From contig UQRY01000019.1 of assembly GCA_900543675.1 (NCBI GenBank), forward strand, positions 1 through 36,078: a DNA stretch of 36,078 bases, written 5' to 3'. Below are positions 21,967 through 30,418 of this stretch, piece by piece (positions within the stretch are counted from its first letter, which is position 1; each line of letters opens with the position of its first letter). The DNA comes from an uncultured Mycoplasmatota bacterium. GTDB lineage: Bacteria > Bacillota_I > Bacilli_A > RF39 > UBA660. Under the pieces are notes generated by a model. That model worked only from the letters and a program-made list of their open reading frames with translations, searched no databases and was not told the origin of the DNA. The position numbers and the translations under genes were made by a program.

Positions 21967-21995
21967 TTGACAAATATTATCTATTGATATACAAT
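21967..21995 (+). promoter_or_regulatory. Predicted tRNA-Ala promoter
   Basis: Consensus TTGACA (21967-21972), 17-bp spacer, TACAAT (21990-21995), 53 bp before the tRNA. The stretch 21813-21966 shows nothing else. Confidence 0.65.
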
Positions 21996-22048
21996 TAAAT
22001 CACTGAGCAGTTATTAGTGCCTATTATAACTGTTTAAGTAATTATATT

Positions 22049-22124
22049 GGGGAATTAGCTCAGCTGGGAGAGCGCCACGTTTGCACCGTGGAGGTCAGGG
22101 GTTCGATCCCCCTATTCTCCACCA
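22049..22124 (+). tRNA. tRNA-Ala(TGC)
   Basis: A 76-nt cloverleaf: acceptor GGGGAAT/ATTCTCC with one G-T pair, D arm AGCTCAGCTGGGAGAGC, anticodon loop TTTGCAC (anticodon TGC), T arm GGGGTTCGATCCCCC and encoded CCA. It stands alone, outside an rRNA operon. Confidence 0.97.
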
Positions 22125-22135
22125 AATGGAATATT

Positions 22136-22165
22136 AAATTCAGATCTTATGATCTGAATTTTTTT
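22136..22165 (+). terminator. Terminator of tRNA-Ala
   Basis: Perfect 11-bp stem AAATTCAGATC (22136-22146) / GATCTGAATTT (22151-22161) with TTAT loop and a T-run. Confidence 0.9.
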
Positions 22166-22293
22166 GTCTTTTACAAATTAGCTTGAGATTATTAATCTTT
22201 TGTGATAGATTAAATTTTGTTACAAAGGACTAAAGAGAGTTTGGTAAATATTTTAGTGAGGGGAGAAGAATAGTAATTGATTCATTTGAGCTT

Positions 22294-23214
22294 TTGTTAG
22301 CTAATGCGATTAAGTATTGCGGAAAAGAACATGTTGAGATGTTTGAACGAGAATTCTCCCTTCTTTATCCTTTTACTACCGAAAATATTTCAGGTTATAT
22401 CAATCTGTTTAATTTGGATAAGTTGCTTACTGTCGGTTCATCAGGGGATCAAGTTTTCAATGCGATTATGAGTGGAGCTAAGGAAATAGATGTCTTAGAT
22501 GTTAATCCTTATACTAAATACTATTATTATTTAAAAGTTGCTTGTTTATTGGAACTAGAACTATCTGAATTTCTTTTATTTTTGCGATATGAAGATTATC
22601 CTAAAGTTTTTAAAAATAATCATGATGCATTTAATTTACCGCTTTATAACAAGGTTAAAGATACTTTACGTCTTTTAGACTATGAGTCGTATCAATTTTG
22701 GGATAAATTATTACAAACTTTTCCTCCTTTAACGGTTAGGGAAAGGCTCTTTTATTTTGATGAGGGCCGTACTCATGTGATTAGGGGATGCAATTCTTAT
22801 CTAATCGATGAAGATAGTTATTTAAATTTGAGAAAAAATGTTTTAGATATAGTCCCTCGCTTTATTCATGATAACGTATTTTCCTGCACGTTAGAGGATA
22901 AATACACATCAATTTGGTTATCGAATATCGATACTTATCTTTCTCGTCATTTTGTAAAGAAAATGACCGATCAAATGAGCAAATATTTGCTAGGTGATGG
23001 TAAGTTATTGATTAGTTATCTATATCAAACAACTAAAGACACTTCGTATCAAGAAGGGTGGCAATTGATCTATGATTTAGATAAAACTTTTCAGATATTA
23101 GAAGACTACCAGGATCATCTTTCTTTAATTTCTTTTGTCGGTGTAGATGGTTTGAAATTCCATGATGAAAAGATAAAAGATTCGGTATTGGTTTATCAGA
23201 AACCTAGAAGATAG
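22294..23214 (+). CDS. DUF3419/BtaA-like SAM-dependent transferase-like protein
   Basis: A 306-aa protein. LLTVGSSGDQVFNAI followed by IDVLDVNPYTKYYYYLK matches the glycine-rich SAM-binding loop and acidic strand of DUF3419 proteins, the family of BtaA, which transfers 3-amino-3-carboxypropyl from SAM to diacylglycerol. The rest is helical with a late Rossmann-type element (GDGKLLISYLYQTT). Whether it makes a betaine-lipid precursor is unknown; no BtaB partner is seen. The start is uncertain: TTG at 22294 is the first standard start codon but has no ribosome binding site, while AGGGGAG at 22259-22265 is spaced for an ATT at 22276, which would add six residues. It is a single gene after the tRNA-Ala terminator. 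Confidence 0.65.
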   Translation: MLANAIKYCGKEHVEMFEREFSLLYPFTTENISGYINLFNLDKLLTVGSSGDQVFNAIMSGAKEIDVLDVNPYTKYYYYLKVACLLELELSEFLLFLRYEDYPKVFKNNHDAFNLPLYNKVKDTLRLLDYESYQFWDKLLQTFPPLTVRERLFYFDEGRTHVIRGCNSYLIDEDSYLNLRKNVLDIVPRFIHDNVFSCTLEDKYTSIWLSNIDTYLSRHFVKKMTDQMSKYLLGDGKLLISYLYQTTKDTSYQEGWQLIYDLDKTFQILEDYQDHLSLISFVGVDGLKFHDEKIKDSVLVYQKPRR

Positions 23215-23310
23215 TCATTAATTTTTAAATTAGTTTTTTCGGGTTAATCGCTATTTGTGTCCTGTTTATTTCTTTTAAATTATGTATAATGACATTAAGG
23301 TGATGTTTGT

Positions 23311-24189
23311 ATGGATCAGAAAAAATTTGGCTCTTTTATTGCTTCTTTACGGAAAGAAAAAGGATTAACACAAGCCATGCTGGCGGAAGAATTAGGGGTT
23401 ACTAATCGGACAGTCTCTAGGTGGGAGAATGGAAATTATTTGCCAGATATTTCTTTATATGAGGAGTTGGCTCGTTGTTTAGGATGTAGTGTTTTAGACC
23501 TGATTAAAGGAGAGAAAACTAATGAAACTGTCTCTCCTGAAGTAAGTTCATTAGTTGTGCATACGATTCAAGAAGAGCGTAGGGGAATGAAGAAACGTCG
23601 CAAAATCTTCTTAGTTGTTTTGTCTTTACTTCTTATTTTACTTGTCTTTACGCTTTTATATTTTTTACATAATTATAAAAAGATAGCAGCTTATTCTTTT
23701 ATGGGAGAGAGTGAGCGCTTTTGGTTACATGATGGTTTAGTTCTTTATTCTAATGAGGCTGATTATATTTTTATTTCTGGTATTCAATTACAAGATGGGT
23801 ATGATGATTTGGATATCTATGATTTTAAAATAGAAGTATTTTTTAATCAGAAGTTGTGGGCTAGTAATTCGCTTAGTTTAGATGGGGTAGATTCTGTGAA
23901 TGACGAATTAGCAACAATTACTTTTTCAGAAATTGAGCGTCATTATTCTTCTACGTTAGCTGCTTATGAAGAAGATGCGTTTACGGCTTCATCTCTTTCT
24001 GATTTTCCTCATCAAATGGAAATTATAATTACGTATTCAACTTGTGAGAACCCAGAAGTAGAAATTAAAGAAAGTTTAAAGATTATACCTAGTCGTCTAG
24101 TCGTTAGCGATCAATTTTTTCATAATCGTTATCGAAAAGAAGAGGACCCTTTACTTTATGATGCTAATGGGACGTTGTTTAGACCTTAA
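23311..24189 (+). CDS. XRE-family transcription regulator with one transmembrane segment
   Basis: A 292-aa protein. Residues 6-65 are a Cro/CI-type helix-turn-helix (LRKEKGLTQAMLAEELGV, then TNRTVSRWENG). A basic stretch KKRRK leads into a transmembrane helix at about 99-119. The remaining 170 residues lie outside the membrane and have a strand-rich, unrecognised fold. The layout suggests a membrane-tethered regulator that senses something outside and binds DNA inside. Target unknown; the minus-strand ABC exporter downstream converges on it and is a candidate. TATAAT lies at 23284-23289, and the start has AAGGTG in front. Confidence 0.8.
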   Translation: MDQKKFGSFIASLRKEKGLTQAMLAEELGVTNRTVSRWENGNYLPDISLYEELARCLGCSVLDLIKGEKTNETVSPEVSSLVVHTIQEERRGMKKRRKIFLVVLSLLLILLVFTLLYFLHNYKKIAAYSFMGESERFWLHDGLVLYSNEADYIFISGIQLQDGYDDLDIYDFKIEVFFNQKLWASNSLSLDGVDSVNDELATITFSEIERHYSSTLAAYEEDAFTASSLSDFPHQMEIIITYSTCENPEVEIKESLKIIPSRLVVSDQFFHNRYRKEEDPLLYDANGTLFRP

Positions 24190-24341
24190 TCATTGTCACA
24201 CTTATTTTTTCTAACTGTAAAGCCTATTTCATAAAACATTTGTCTACAGGAAAATCTAATAAATTATAAAGTTTTCTAGTTTTTAATATTTAATATAATC
24301 GTACTAAAATTTTCCTATGAAGCTGTTTTCTGAAATACAAA

Positions 24342-24377
24342 AACATTCCCGTGTTTAACAGGAATGTTCTTTTTTTA
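24342..24377. terminator. Bidirectional terminator between the XRE gene and the ABC exporter operon
   Basis: Stem AACATTCC (24342-24349) / GGAATGTT (24361-24368) with 11-nt loop; T-rich tracts follow on both strands, one of them reaching the stop codon of the minus-strand permease. Confidence 0.75.
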
Positions 24378-26936
24378 TTCTACGCTTTTTAATGATTCGA
24401 TCATATCGATTTTTTTAAGGGCAAAGTAAGAAGTGATACTGACGATAGAGATGAATACGATCATGATCAGAAGAGTGTATAAGTAACTTGGCCATGCGAC
24501 AATTGGATTAAACATCATGATGTCTTGTTCACATGTCTTTAATACATAATAGACTAAAACATTACCTAGTCCTAAACCAATAATCGTACCAATCACAAAT
24601 AAGATTATTGTTTCTCTAGTTGTGTATAAATATACTTCCTTATCATAGAACCCTAATACTTTGATACTAGCTAGCTCACGTATTCTTTCACTGATATTAA
24701 CACTTTCTAGATTATATAAGACAATGAAAGCTAATAAGCCAGCTGAGATAATTAGGATGAGCGCTACATAACTAAAGTTTTTCATGGTTGAATCGAAGGT
24801 ATCTTTACTGTCAGAAGTAAAACTAATCGAAGAGATACCTGGTATTTCTTTTAAGGTAGTCGCTAAGTCTTTTTCTTCTTTTTCTGTTAAATCTGTCGTT
24901 TTAAGGAAAAGAGTGTTGTAGCTATTTTCTTCATTTTCTTCTGATTGTGGTAAATAGAAGTAGTGATTGAAATAGTTTTCCGTAATACCCGTTATTTCTT
25001 CTTGATAATCTTTCTTATTTACAGTAAAACTGATAGTGTCTCCCACTTGCTTGTCTAGTAGAGTAGCGATCTTTTCTGTGATAATTACTCCGTTAGTTAA
25101 ATGGTATTGTTCGTTAGTTTCTCGGTTTTGTAAGCGAATAAAATTTTCGATGTCTCCATAAGGAACGATTACTTGGACATTTTGAGTAGTATCATTGTAG
25201 TCAATTTGAATTCTTTCTTGATCGACTTTTAAGATGTCAGTTATTTCTTCTTTCTGTTCTAATTCGTTAATGATTTGTTCTTTTTCTTCAGTAGTACTAT
25301 TTTCTGTTAAAGTGACTGTCGCTTGATACTGAAAAACATTTTCATATTGATCAGGAACGAGACGTTCAATACAATCTTTTAACCCGAACCCAGCTAAGAC
25401 TAAAGCGGTTGATCCAGATATACCAATAATCGTCATTAGAAATTTCTTTTTATATCGGAAGACATTACGAATGGTTACTTTGTGTGAAAAGCGTAGTCTT
25501 TTCCAGATAAATGGAATTCTTTCTAAGAGAACACGCTTACCATTTTTAGGTGCCTTAGGTCTTAATAATTCGGCTGGAACTTCTTTTAAAGTTTTAATTG
25601 AAGTATAAATAGTAGCGCCTAGCGTACAGATTAGAGCAATTAGTGTTCCTTGAATCGCTAAATCGGTTTGGAAACTATTTTGAAAATCAGGAATATTGTA
25701 AGCAACATCATACATATCAAATACAATATCGGGGATTAATTTGAATCCAATAGTAACTCCTATAATTGAACCTATTAACGTAGCACTTAAGGCATAGATA
25801 ATATATTTAGACATAATCGCAAGGCTAGTGTAACCTAATGATTTTAAGGTTCCTATTTGAACTCTTTGTTCTTCGACCATTCTAGTCATTGTTGTTAAAC
25901 AAACTAAAATAGCGACGACGAAGAAAACAAGAGGAAAAATTTGGGCAATATTTGCTAGACGTAAAGTATCTTGTTCATATTGATATACACCAATATTAGA
26001 AGTGATATCTAAGATGTACCAATCACTATCTTCGATTGTTTGGATATTTTCTTCTAGTTCAGCTTTACTAGTTTCTAAAGTTTCTAATGTCGAAGCTAGT
26101 CTTTCTTTTTGTTGATCACTAACATTAGGGTTATTTTTGATGTTTTCATACTGAGTTTTAACGGTATTGTATTGCTGTTCTAATGTAGTTTGTTGTTCTC
26201 GGATAGGATTAAGTAATTCTTCTTTTCTACTTGTATTTAATCGCTCTGTAATTGTCTGTAGTTTTTCGTTTTCTGTCTCTATTTTTTTATCATAATCATC
26301 GGAAAAGATGCTGTCTTCATTATCCAAGTCGACATATAAAATAGAGTAGTAATCGTCTAGAAAATTTTCTTTTGGTGTATATAAGTAATAATCGATTTTA
26401 CCAGATAATAAATTAGTGGAATCTTTTTCTTGAGAAATATAGATTGGACTTTGGATAAAACCAGTTATGGTTAGTTCTTTCTGTTTTAGATTTCCTTGTT
26501 CTACAGTTAATTTATCGCCAATTTTAAAATCTTTTGTTGTTTCATTTTTTTCGATTACGCATTCATTTTCTTGTTGAGGTAGTTTTCCTTCAATTAAGGT
26601 TAGGGTATTGATTTTACTGCCCTTATCATAGCTGTATACTTTAACGGCATTTTCTTCTTGTTTTTTGATGATGGTATCAAAACTATGTATGGCTTCCACT
26701 GTATAGCCTTCATTTTTTAACTCTGTTACGTCTTCTTCTAAAATTCCTAACTCAGAAATTAATTGAAAGTCATAGAGATTGTGTTCTTGATAGAAATGAT
26801 TTAGTGTATCTTTCATATCTGGTGAACTTGCTTTAATTCCGGCATAAAATCCTACACCTAGGAGAATAATTAGAACTAAAGAAATATAACGTTTGTAGTT
26901 TTTCTTAATACTGATAAAGCTTTCTTTTACTAACAT
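24375..26936 (-). CDS. FtsX/MacB-type ABC transporter permease
   Basis: An 853-aa membrane protein with two FtsX repeats. An N-terminal transmembrane helix (about 17-34) is followed by a large extracytoplasmic region with a Glu/Gln/Lys-rich coiled coil (about 205-300). Then come a group of three helices (about 330-450, including FPLVFFVVAILVCLTT), a further helix near residue 500 (FLMTIIGISGSTALVLAG), a second outside domain, and three C-terminal helices (about 715-850). The arginine-containing cytoplasmic loops VQIGTLKSLGY and ELASIKVLGF are the ATPase-coupling signatures of FtsX permeases. With the ATPase gene 4 nt upstream it forms a transporter that works by mechanotransmission or exports peptides/lipids. 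Substrate unknown. It is the last gene before a terminator. Confidence 0.88.
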   Translation of the reverse strand: MLVKESFISIKKNYKRYISLVLIILLGVGFYAGIKASSPDMKDTLNHFYQEHNLYDFQLISELGILEEDVTELKNEGYTVEAIHSFDTIIKKQEENAVKVYSYDKGSKINTLTLIEGKLPQQENECVIEKNETTKDFKIGDKLTVEQGNLKQKELTITGFIQSPIYISQEKDSTNLLSGKIDYYLYTPKENFLDDYYSILYVDLDNEDSIFSDDYDKKIETENEKLQTITERLNTSRKEELLNPIREQQTTLEQQYNTVKTQYENIKNNPNVSDQQKERLASTLETLETSKAELEENIQTIEDSDWYILDITSNIGVYQYEQDTLRLANIAQIFPLVFFVVAILVCLTTMTRMVEEQRVQIGTLKSLGYTSLAIMSKYIIYALSATLIGSIIGVTIGFKLIPDIVFDMYDVAYNIPDFQNSFQTDLAIQGTLIALICTLGATIYTSIKTLKEVPAELLRPKAPKNGKRVLLERIPFIWKRLRFSHKVTIRNVFRYKKKFLMTIIGISGSTALVLAGFGLKDCIERLVPDQYENVFQYQATVTLTENSTTEEKEQIINELEQKEEITDILKVDQERIQIDYNDTTQNVQVIVPYGDIENFIRLQNRETNEQYHLTNGVIITEKIATLLDKQVGDTISFTVNKKDYQEEITGITENYFNHYFYLPQSEENEENSYNTLFLKTTDLTEKEEKDLATTLKEIPGISSISFTSDSKDTFDSTMKNFSYVALILIISAGLLAFIVLYNLESVNISERIRELASIKVLGFYDKEVYLYTTRETIILFVIGTIIGLGLGNVLVYYVLKTCEQDIMMFNPIVAWPSYLYTLLIMIVFISIVSITSYFALKKIDMIESLKSVE

Positions 26937-26940
26937 ATGA

Positions 26941-27642
26941 TCACCATTCTATCTCATCAACAGGGAGTGGTTTTTCATTGATGGTGATATCTTCTACTTG
27001 ACCATTTTTGAACTTGATTACTTTATCTGCCATTGGTGCGATTGCGGAATTATGAGTGATGATAATGACGGTAACACCTCTTTCTTGTTGAATTTGTTTT
27101 AATAGTTTTAAAATTTGTTTACCGGTCATGTAGTCTAAAGCTCCAGTTGGTTCATCCGCTAATAGTATTTTAGGATTTTTGGCGATTGCTCTTGCGATAG
27201 CGACACGTTGTTGTTCTCCACCAGAAAGTTGACTTGGGAAATTATTCATTCTATTTTCTAGTCCTACACTTTTTAAAATTTCTTTAGGATCAAAATGATC
27301 TTTACAGATTTCTGTAGCTAGTTCTACATTTTCTAACGCCGTTAGATTTTGAATTAAATTATAAAACTGAAAGACAAAACCAATATCATTTCTACGATAG
27401 CGAGTTAATTGTTTTTTGTTGTAATGGGTGATGTTATTACCATCGATAATCACCTCACCGGTAGTTGCGTTATCCATGCCACCTAAAATGTTTAAAGCTG
27501 TCGTTTTACCTGCACCACTTGGTCCTAAGATGACGACTAGTTCACTTTTTTCAATTTGGAAACTAGTATTGACTAAAGCATGAATTTCACTTTCTTTTTC
27601 ACCATAGATTTTGTTTACATCTTTAAATTCAATATAGGACAA
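26941..27642 (-). CDS. ABC transporter ATP-binding protein (MacB/LolD-like)
   Basis: An ATPase of about 233 aa with complete motifs: Walker A GPSGAGKTT, Q-loop FVFQFYNL, signature LSGGEQQRVA, Walker B ILLADEPTGALD and switch His in IITHN. This is the MacB/LolD/FtsE-type class that pairs with FtsX permeases. An ATG at 27651 touches the AAGGAG directly, leaving no spacing, whereas the TTG at 27642 lies 9 nt behind it, so TTG is the better start. The gene is 4 nt upstream of the permease, forming one operon. It powers the permease with ATP on the cytoplasmic face. Confidence 0.92.
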   Translation of the reverse strand: MSYIEFKDVNKIYGEKESEIHALVNTSFQIEKSELVVILGPSGAGKTTALNILGGMDNATTGEVIIDGNNITHYNKKQLTRYRRNDIGFVFQFYNLIQNLTALENVELATEICKDHFDPKEILKSVGLENRMNNFPSQLSGGEQQRVAIARAIAKNPKILLADEPTGALDYMTGKQILKLLKQIQQERGVTVIIITHNSAIAPMADKVIKFKNGQVEDITINEKPLPVDEIEW

Positions 27643-27670
27643 CCTAATCATCTCCTTGCATTCTATACTT

Positions 27671-27699
27671 ATTATAACACGGGAAATAAGGATAGTAAA
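27671..27699 (-). promoter_or_regulatory. Predicted promoter of the ABC exporter operon
   Basis: On the minus strand: TTTACT (27699-27694), 17-bp spacer, TATAAT (27676-27671), about 30 nt before the start. The rest of the 386-nt divergent gap (27700-27960) shows no gene. Confidence 0.6.
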
Positions 27700-27964
27700 T
27701 TAACGAAGAAAAGTTCTTCTTTGAAAGTTTTCACTCGTTTTATTTTTCTGTCTGTATGTAGTATACACTATAGAATGAATAAACTGGGATAAATTTATTC
27801 GACAAAATAAATAGATAAGTAGATAAGCTGATTTTTGTCTTTTTCTAATAGGATTATCTTAACTTTATTATTAGAATTTATAGTAAAAAGATTTTAAAGT
27901 TTTTATATTGTTGAATAGTTAAATATGTGAAAACTAGTCTTAGATTTATGTGACAAATAAGAAC

Positions 27965-28002
27965 GTCAAATTTTGACATTATTCGAGAATCTGTGCTATA
28001 AT
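27965..28002 (+). promoter_or_regulatory. Promoter of the large membrane protein with overlapping palindrome
   Basis: TTGACA (27973-27978), 18-bp spacer, TATAAT (27997-28002). The palindrome GTCAAA-t-TTTGAC (27965-27977) overlaps the -35 box and is a good operator candidate. Confidence 0.65.
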
Positions 28003-28028
28003 AAGCCCCGTTATTGGAGTTGATTAGT

Positions 28029-30062
28029 ATGAATAGTATGAAAAAAGAAGAGGTTGTAAAACAAATAGAAACAAATTATCAGATGTTTTTACAACTAGTT
28101 TGGGAATTACGTCAAGTGAAGAATATGACTCTTCGTTCTTTCATAGATAATGTTAGTATTGCCTATGAATTAAAAAGAGAATGTAACGAATTACCTGACA
28201 TTCAATTAGATAATAGAACGCAAAAAATGTCTATAGCTATCGAACGTTTCTTAAAACTTTATGTTGGGTTATATGATCTGTATTTAGATGTTCAAGAAGA
28301 GGATAATGAAACGCTTAAATTTACAGTAGAAGAATATCTTGCTTTACTACGTGATGATAAGAAAAAGGATGCTTACCAACATAATATTCAATTGATTGAA
28401 AATCGTTTAGCTAAGATAGATTTCAAAGATTATGTAAAGAAAAAGAAGAAAAAGAAACTTTTATTGGGAAATGACCGTCAAATTGGACAAGTAAAAGGGG
28501 ATTATTTAACGAAGTTACAGACAGTTCGTAAAAAATTAAGTCGAGATTTAAAACATGGACTTACTTTTAATTTTTATCATAAATATGTGACAGGATATTA
28601 TTCTCGGTCTTTGAAAGCTATTGAAAAGTCTTTTGTTCGTCACGCAACTTTGGAGCAGGTAACTAGTCCATTAAAAGAAAAAGCTATTCGTAGGGAGAAA
28701 AAAGCGATTACTAAGACAGTAGCGCAGTTGGATAAACTTATAAAACCACTTGCGATGATGGAAGTTACTTTTAGAAATGGTGATCGTTTGTCTTTACATG
28801 AACTTGATTTGTTGAGTAATGATGGCTATTATGATATGATTAGTCGTTTACCTGATGAAGAAGTAAGAAATGTAGAAAAGCAAATGCGTAAATTGAGTAA
28901 AGAACTTAATTATCATGCTTCTTTTAAGAAAAAGAAAATCCAGAAAAAGAAGAATAAATTATCTTCTTCTAAGGCTTTAACTGTTGTTAAAGAAAAGATT
29001 AATCATTGGCAAGAAAATAGTAAGTTATATGATAAATGGATGACTATTTCTTCTAAATATAGTTTAGAATCAGAAGCAAGTTATCATTATCGTACTTGTA
29101 GAATGATTCAAGAAAATGTTCATCATTTAAGAACAAAAAAGGCACTTCAAATTCAAAAACGTTTAGAAAAGACAGCGAAGATGTCACTTAGAGGTAATGA
29201 TGATCAAGATATGGATACGATTACTAAACTTAGTGCAAGTTGTATGGAAAAGAAATTAGATAAAGCGTTATATTCTACGAATTTAGATCGGGAAGATAAC
29301 TATTTGGCTTTACTTGAATCAGCTAGTGAATATATGAATTTCTATCATGAACAAAAGTCATCGCATAAACGTGGATTTGTGGTTAAACTTTCAGCATTTG
29401 GTGTAGTTGCTTGTTTATCAATTGCCTCGTTATTTCGTTTAGGGAATGCGAATTCTAAAGAGTTCACTGCTGTAAATGAAAATACAATTGAGACAGATAT
29501 GGATGAAGATGACTTGACTTTTACTGAATCAGAACTTGAAACTTCTTCCATTCCATTCACTCCATCTTCTAAAATGGTAACAGAAAAAGTTGTTGAAAAA
29601 GAAAGAGAAAAAACAAAAGTAGAAGAGAGTGGGGTTTTAGAAAATACTTCTAACGTAAAAGTAGTTTCTAACAATGAATCTAAAGAAGATAGTCTAGTTG
29701 AAGCACCATCAGTAGTTTCTAATTTGGAAGTTTCGCCACTTGCTTATTTGGAAGAATTTACTCTTCAAGAAGGAGCTAAAGTCTATTCTAACATTCATAT
29801 GAATGAAGAAGAGGGAAAGGTACCATATTACGATCAAGATGTTGTTCGTCAGGCTTATAAAGTGGTATTCTTGTTAGATGGTGAAGAATATGATGTTTTA
29901 CTTTCTGATGTTGAATTATGTCAGCAATATCAAAGCCTTGGTGCTGAAGTAATTGGTTATTTGGCGGTTAATGAGAATTCTAAAGATGTAAACGGGAATG
30001 TTAATCCAAGTTTAGTTGAAGGTTTTTATCAAGTAGACGATGTTAAACAACTTGTTAGATAG
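28029..30062 (+). CDS. Large single-pass membrane protein with cytoplasmic coiled-coil region, unknown function
   Basis: A 677-aa protein I do not recognise. The start ATG at 28029 has GGAG 9 nt upstream; a TTG at 28014 has no room for one. Residues 1-440 are very rich in Lys, Glu and Leu, mostly helical and probably coiled-coil, with several KKKKK-type clusters that could bind RNA, DNA or acidic lipid. One hydrophobic helix lies at about 449-468 (LSAFGVVACLSIASLF). After it comes a long acidic Ser/Thr/Glu/Val linker (about 475-570), then a small C-terminal domain (VVFLLDGEEYDVLLSDVEL) that looks strand-rich. With the basic N terminus inside, the C terminus is outside. No signal peptide. It is a monocistronic gene with its own promoter and terminator. 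Function unknown. Confidence 0.8.
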   Translation: MNSMKKEEVVKQIETNYQMFLQLVWELRQVKNMTLRSFIDNVSIAYELKRECNELPDIQLDNRTQKMSIAIERFLKLYVGLYDLYLDVQEEDNETLKFTVEEYLALLRDDKKKDAYQHNIQLIENRLAKIDFKDYVKKKKKKKLLLGNDRQIGQVKGDYLTKLQTVRKKLSRDLKHGLTFNFYHKYVTGYYSRSLKAIEKSFVRHATLEQVTSPLKEKAIRREKKAITKTVAQLDKLIKPLAMMEVTFRNGDRLSLHELDLLSNDGYYDMISRLPDEEVRNVEKQMRKLSKELNYHASFKKKKIQKKKNKLSSSKALTVVKEKINHWQENSKLYDKWMTISSKYSLESEASYHYRTCRMIQENVHHLRTKKALQIQKRLEKTAKMSLRGNDDQDMDTITKLSASCMEKKLDKALYSTNLDREDNYLALLESASEYMNFYHEQKSSHKRGFVVKLSAFGVVACLSIASLFRLGNANSKEFTAVNENTIETDMDEDDLTFTESELETSSIPFTPSSKMVTEKVVEKEREKTKVEESGVLENTSNVKVVSNNESKEDSLVEAPSVVSNLEVSPLAYLEEFTLQEGAKVYSNIHMNEEEGKVPYYDQDVVRQAYKVVFLLDGEEYDVLLSDVELCQQYQSLGAEVIGYLAVNENSKDVNGNVNPSLVEGFYQVDDVKQLVR

Positions 30063-30085
30063 AGAAAAATAAAAATGATTATGAG

Positions 30086-30126
30086 AAAAGAATTATCGAA
30101 TTGAAGTGATAGTTCTTTTTGTTTTT
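30086..30126 (+). terminator. Terminator after the large membrane protein gene
   Basis: A 12-bp stem (30086-30097 with 30108-30119, one G-T pair), 10-nt loop, then T-rich tail. Confidence 0.8.
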
Positions 30127-30193
30127 TCGTTCTATTTAATCATTTGGGTGAAACTAGTAACCTTTAATTTACTTAAGTTTTCGTGAAAAATAA

Positions 30194-30222
30194 TTGAAAT
30201 TTCTGGTGGATTATGGTAATAT
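30194..30222 (+). promoter_or_regulatory. Predicted tRNA-Gln promoter
   Basis: TTGAAA (30194-30199), 17-bp spacer, TAATAT (30217-30222), 12 bp before the tRNA. Confidence 0.6.
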
Positions 30223-30234
30223 GTTACTTGTGAT

Positions 30235-30309
30235 TGCCCCATAGCCAAGCGGTAAGGCAGTAGACTCTGAATCTATTATGCGCTAGTTCGAATCTAGCTG
30301 GGGCAGCCA
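30235..30309 (+). tRNA. tRNA-Gln(CTG)
   Basis: A 75-nt cloverleaf: acceptor TGCCCCA/TGGGGCA, D arm AGCCAAGCGGTAAGGC, anticodon loop CTCTGAA (anticodon CTG), T arm GCTAGTTCGAATCTAGC, discriminator G and encoded CCA. The TGCCCCATAGCCAAG start is typical of bacterial tRNA-Gln. It lies directly before a glutamyl-tRNA synthetase gene. Confidence 0.93.
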
Positions 30310-30320
30310 ATAGTTATGAT

Positions 30321-30346
30321 CCCTTAGTAATAAGGGTTTTCTTTTT
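30321..30346 (+). terminator. Terminator of tRNA-Gln
   Basis: Stem CCCTTA (30321-30326) / TAAGGG (30331-30336), GTAA loop, TTTTCTTTTT. Confidence 0.85.
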
Positions 30347-30357
30347 GATAAATTTTC

Positions 30358-30386
30358 TTGTTTTCTATTAGAAAATGGGATAAAAT
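30358..30386 (+). promoter_or_regulatory. Predicted gltX promoter
   Basis: TTGTTT (30358-30363), 17-bp spacer, TAAAAT (30381-30386), between the tRNA-Gln terminator and gltX. Confidence 0.5.
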
Positions 30387-30418
30387 AAGCTTAGTTAATG
30401 AAGGAAAAGGTGAAGAAG

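Noticed and set aside
29345..29674. 109-codon minus-strand frame
   Set aside because: Antisense shadow of the Ser/Thr/Glu-rich linker of the large membrane protein.
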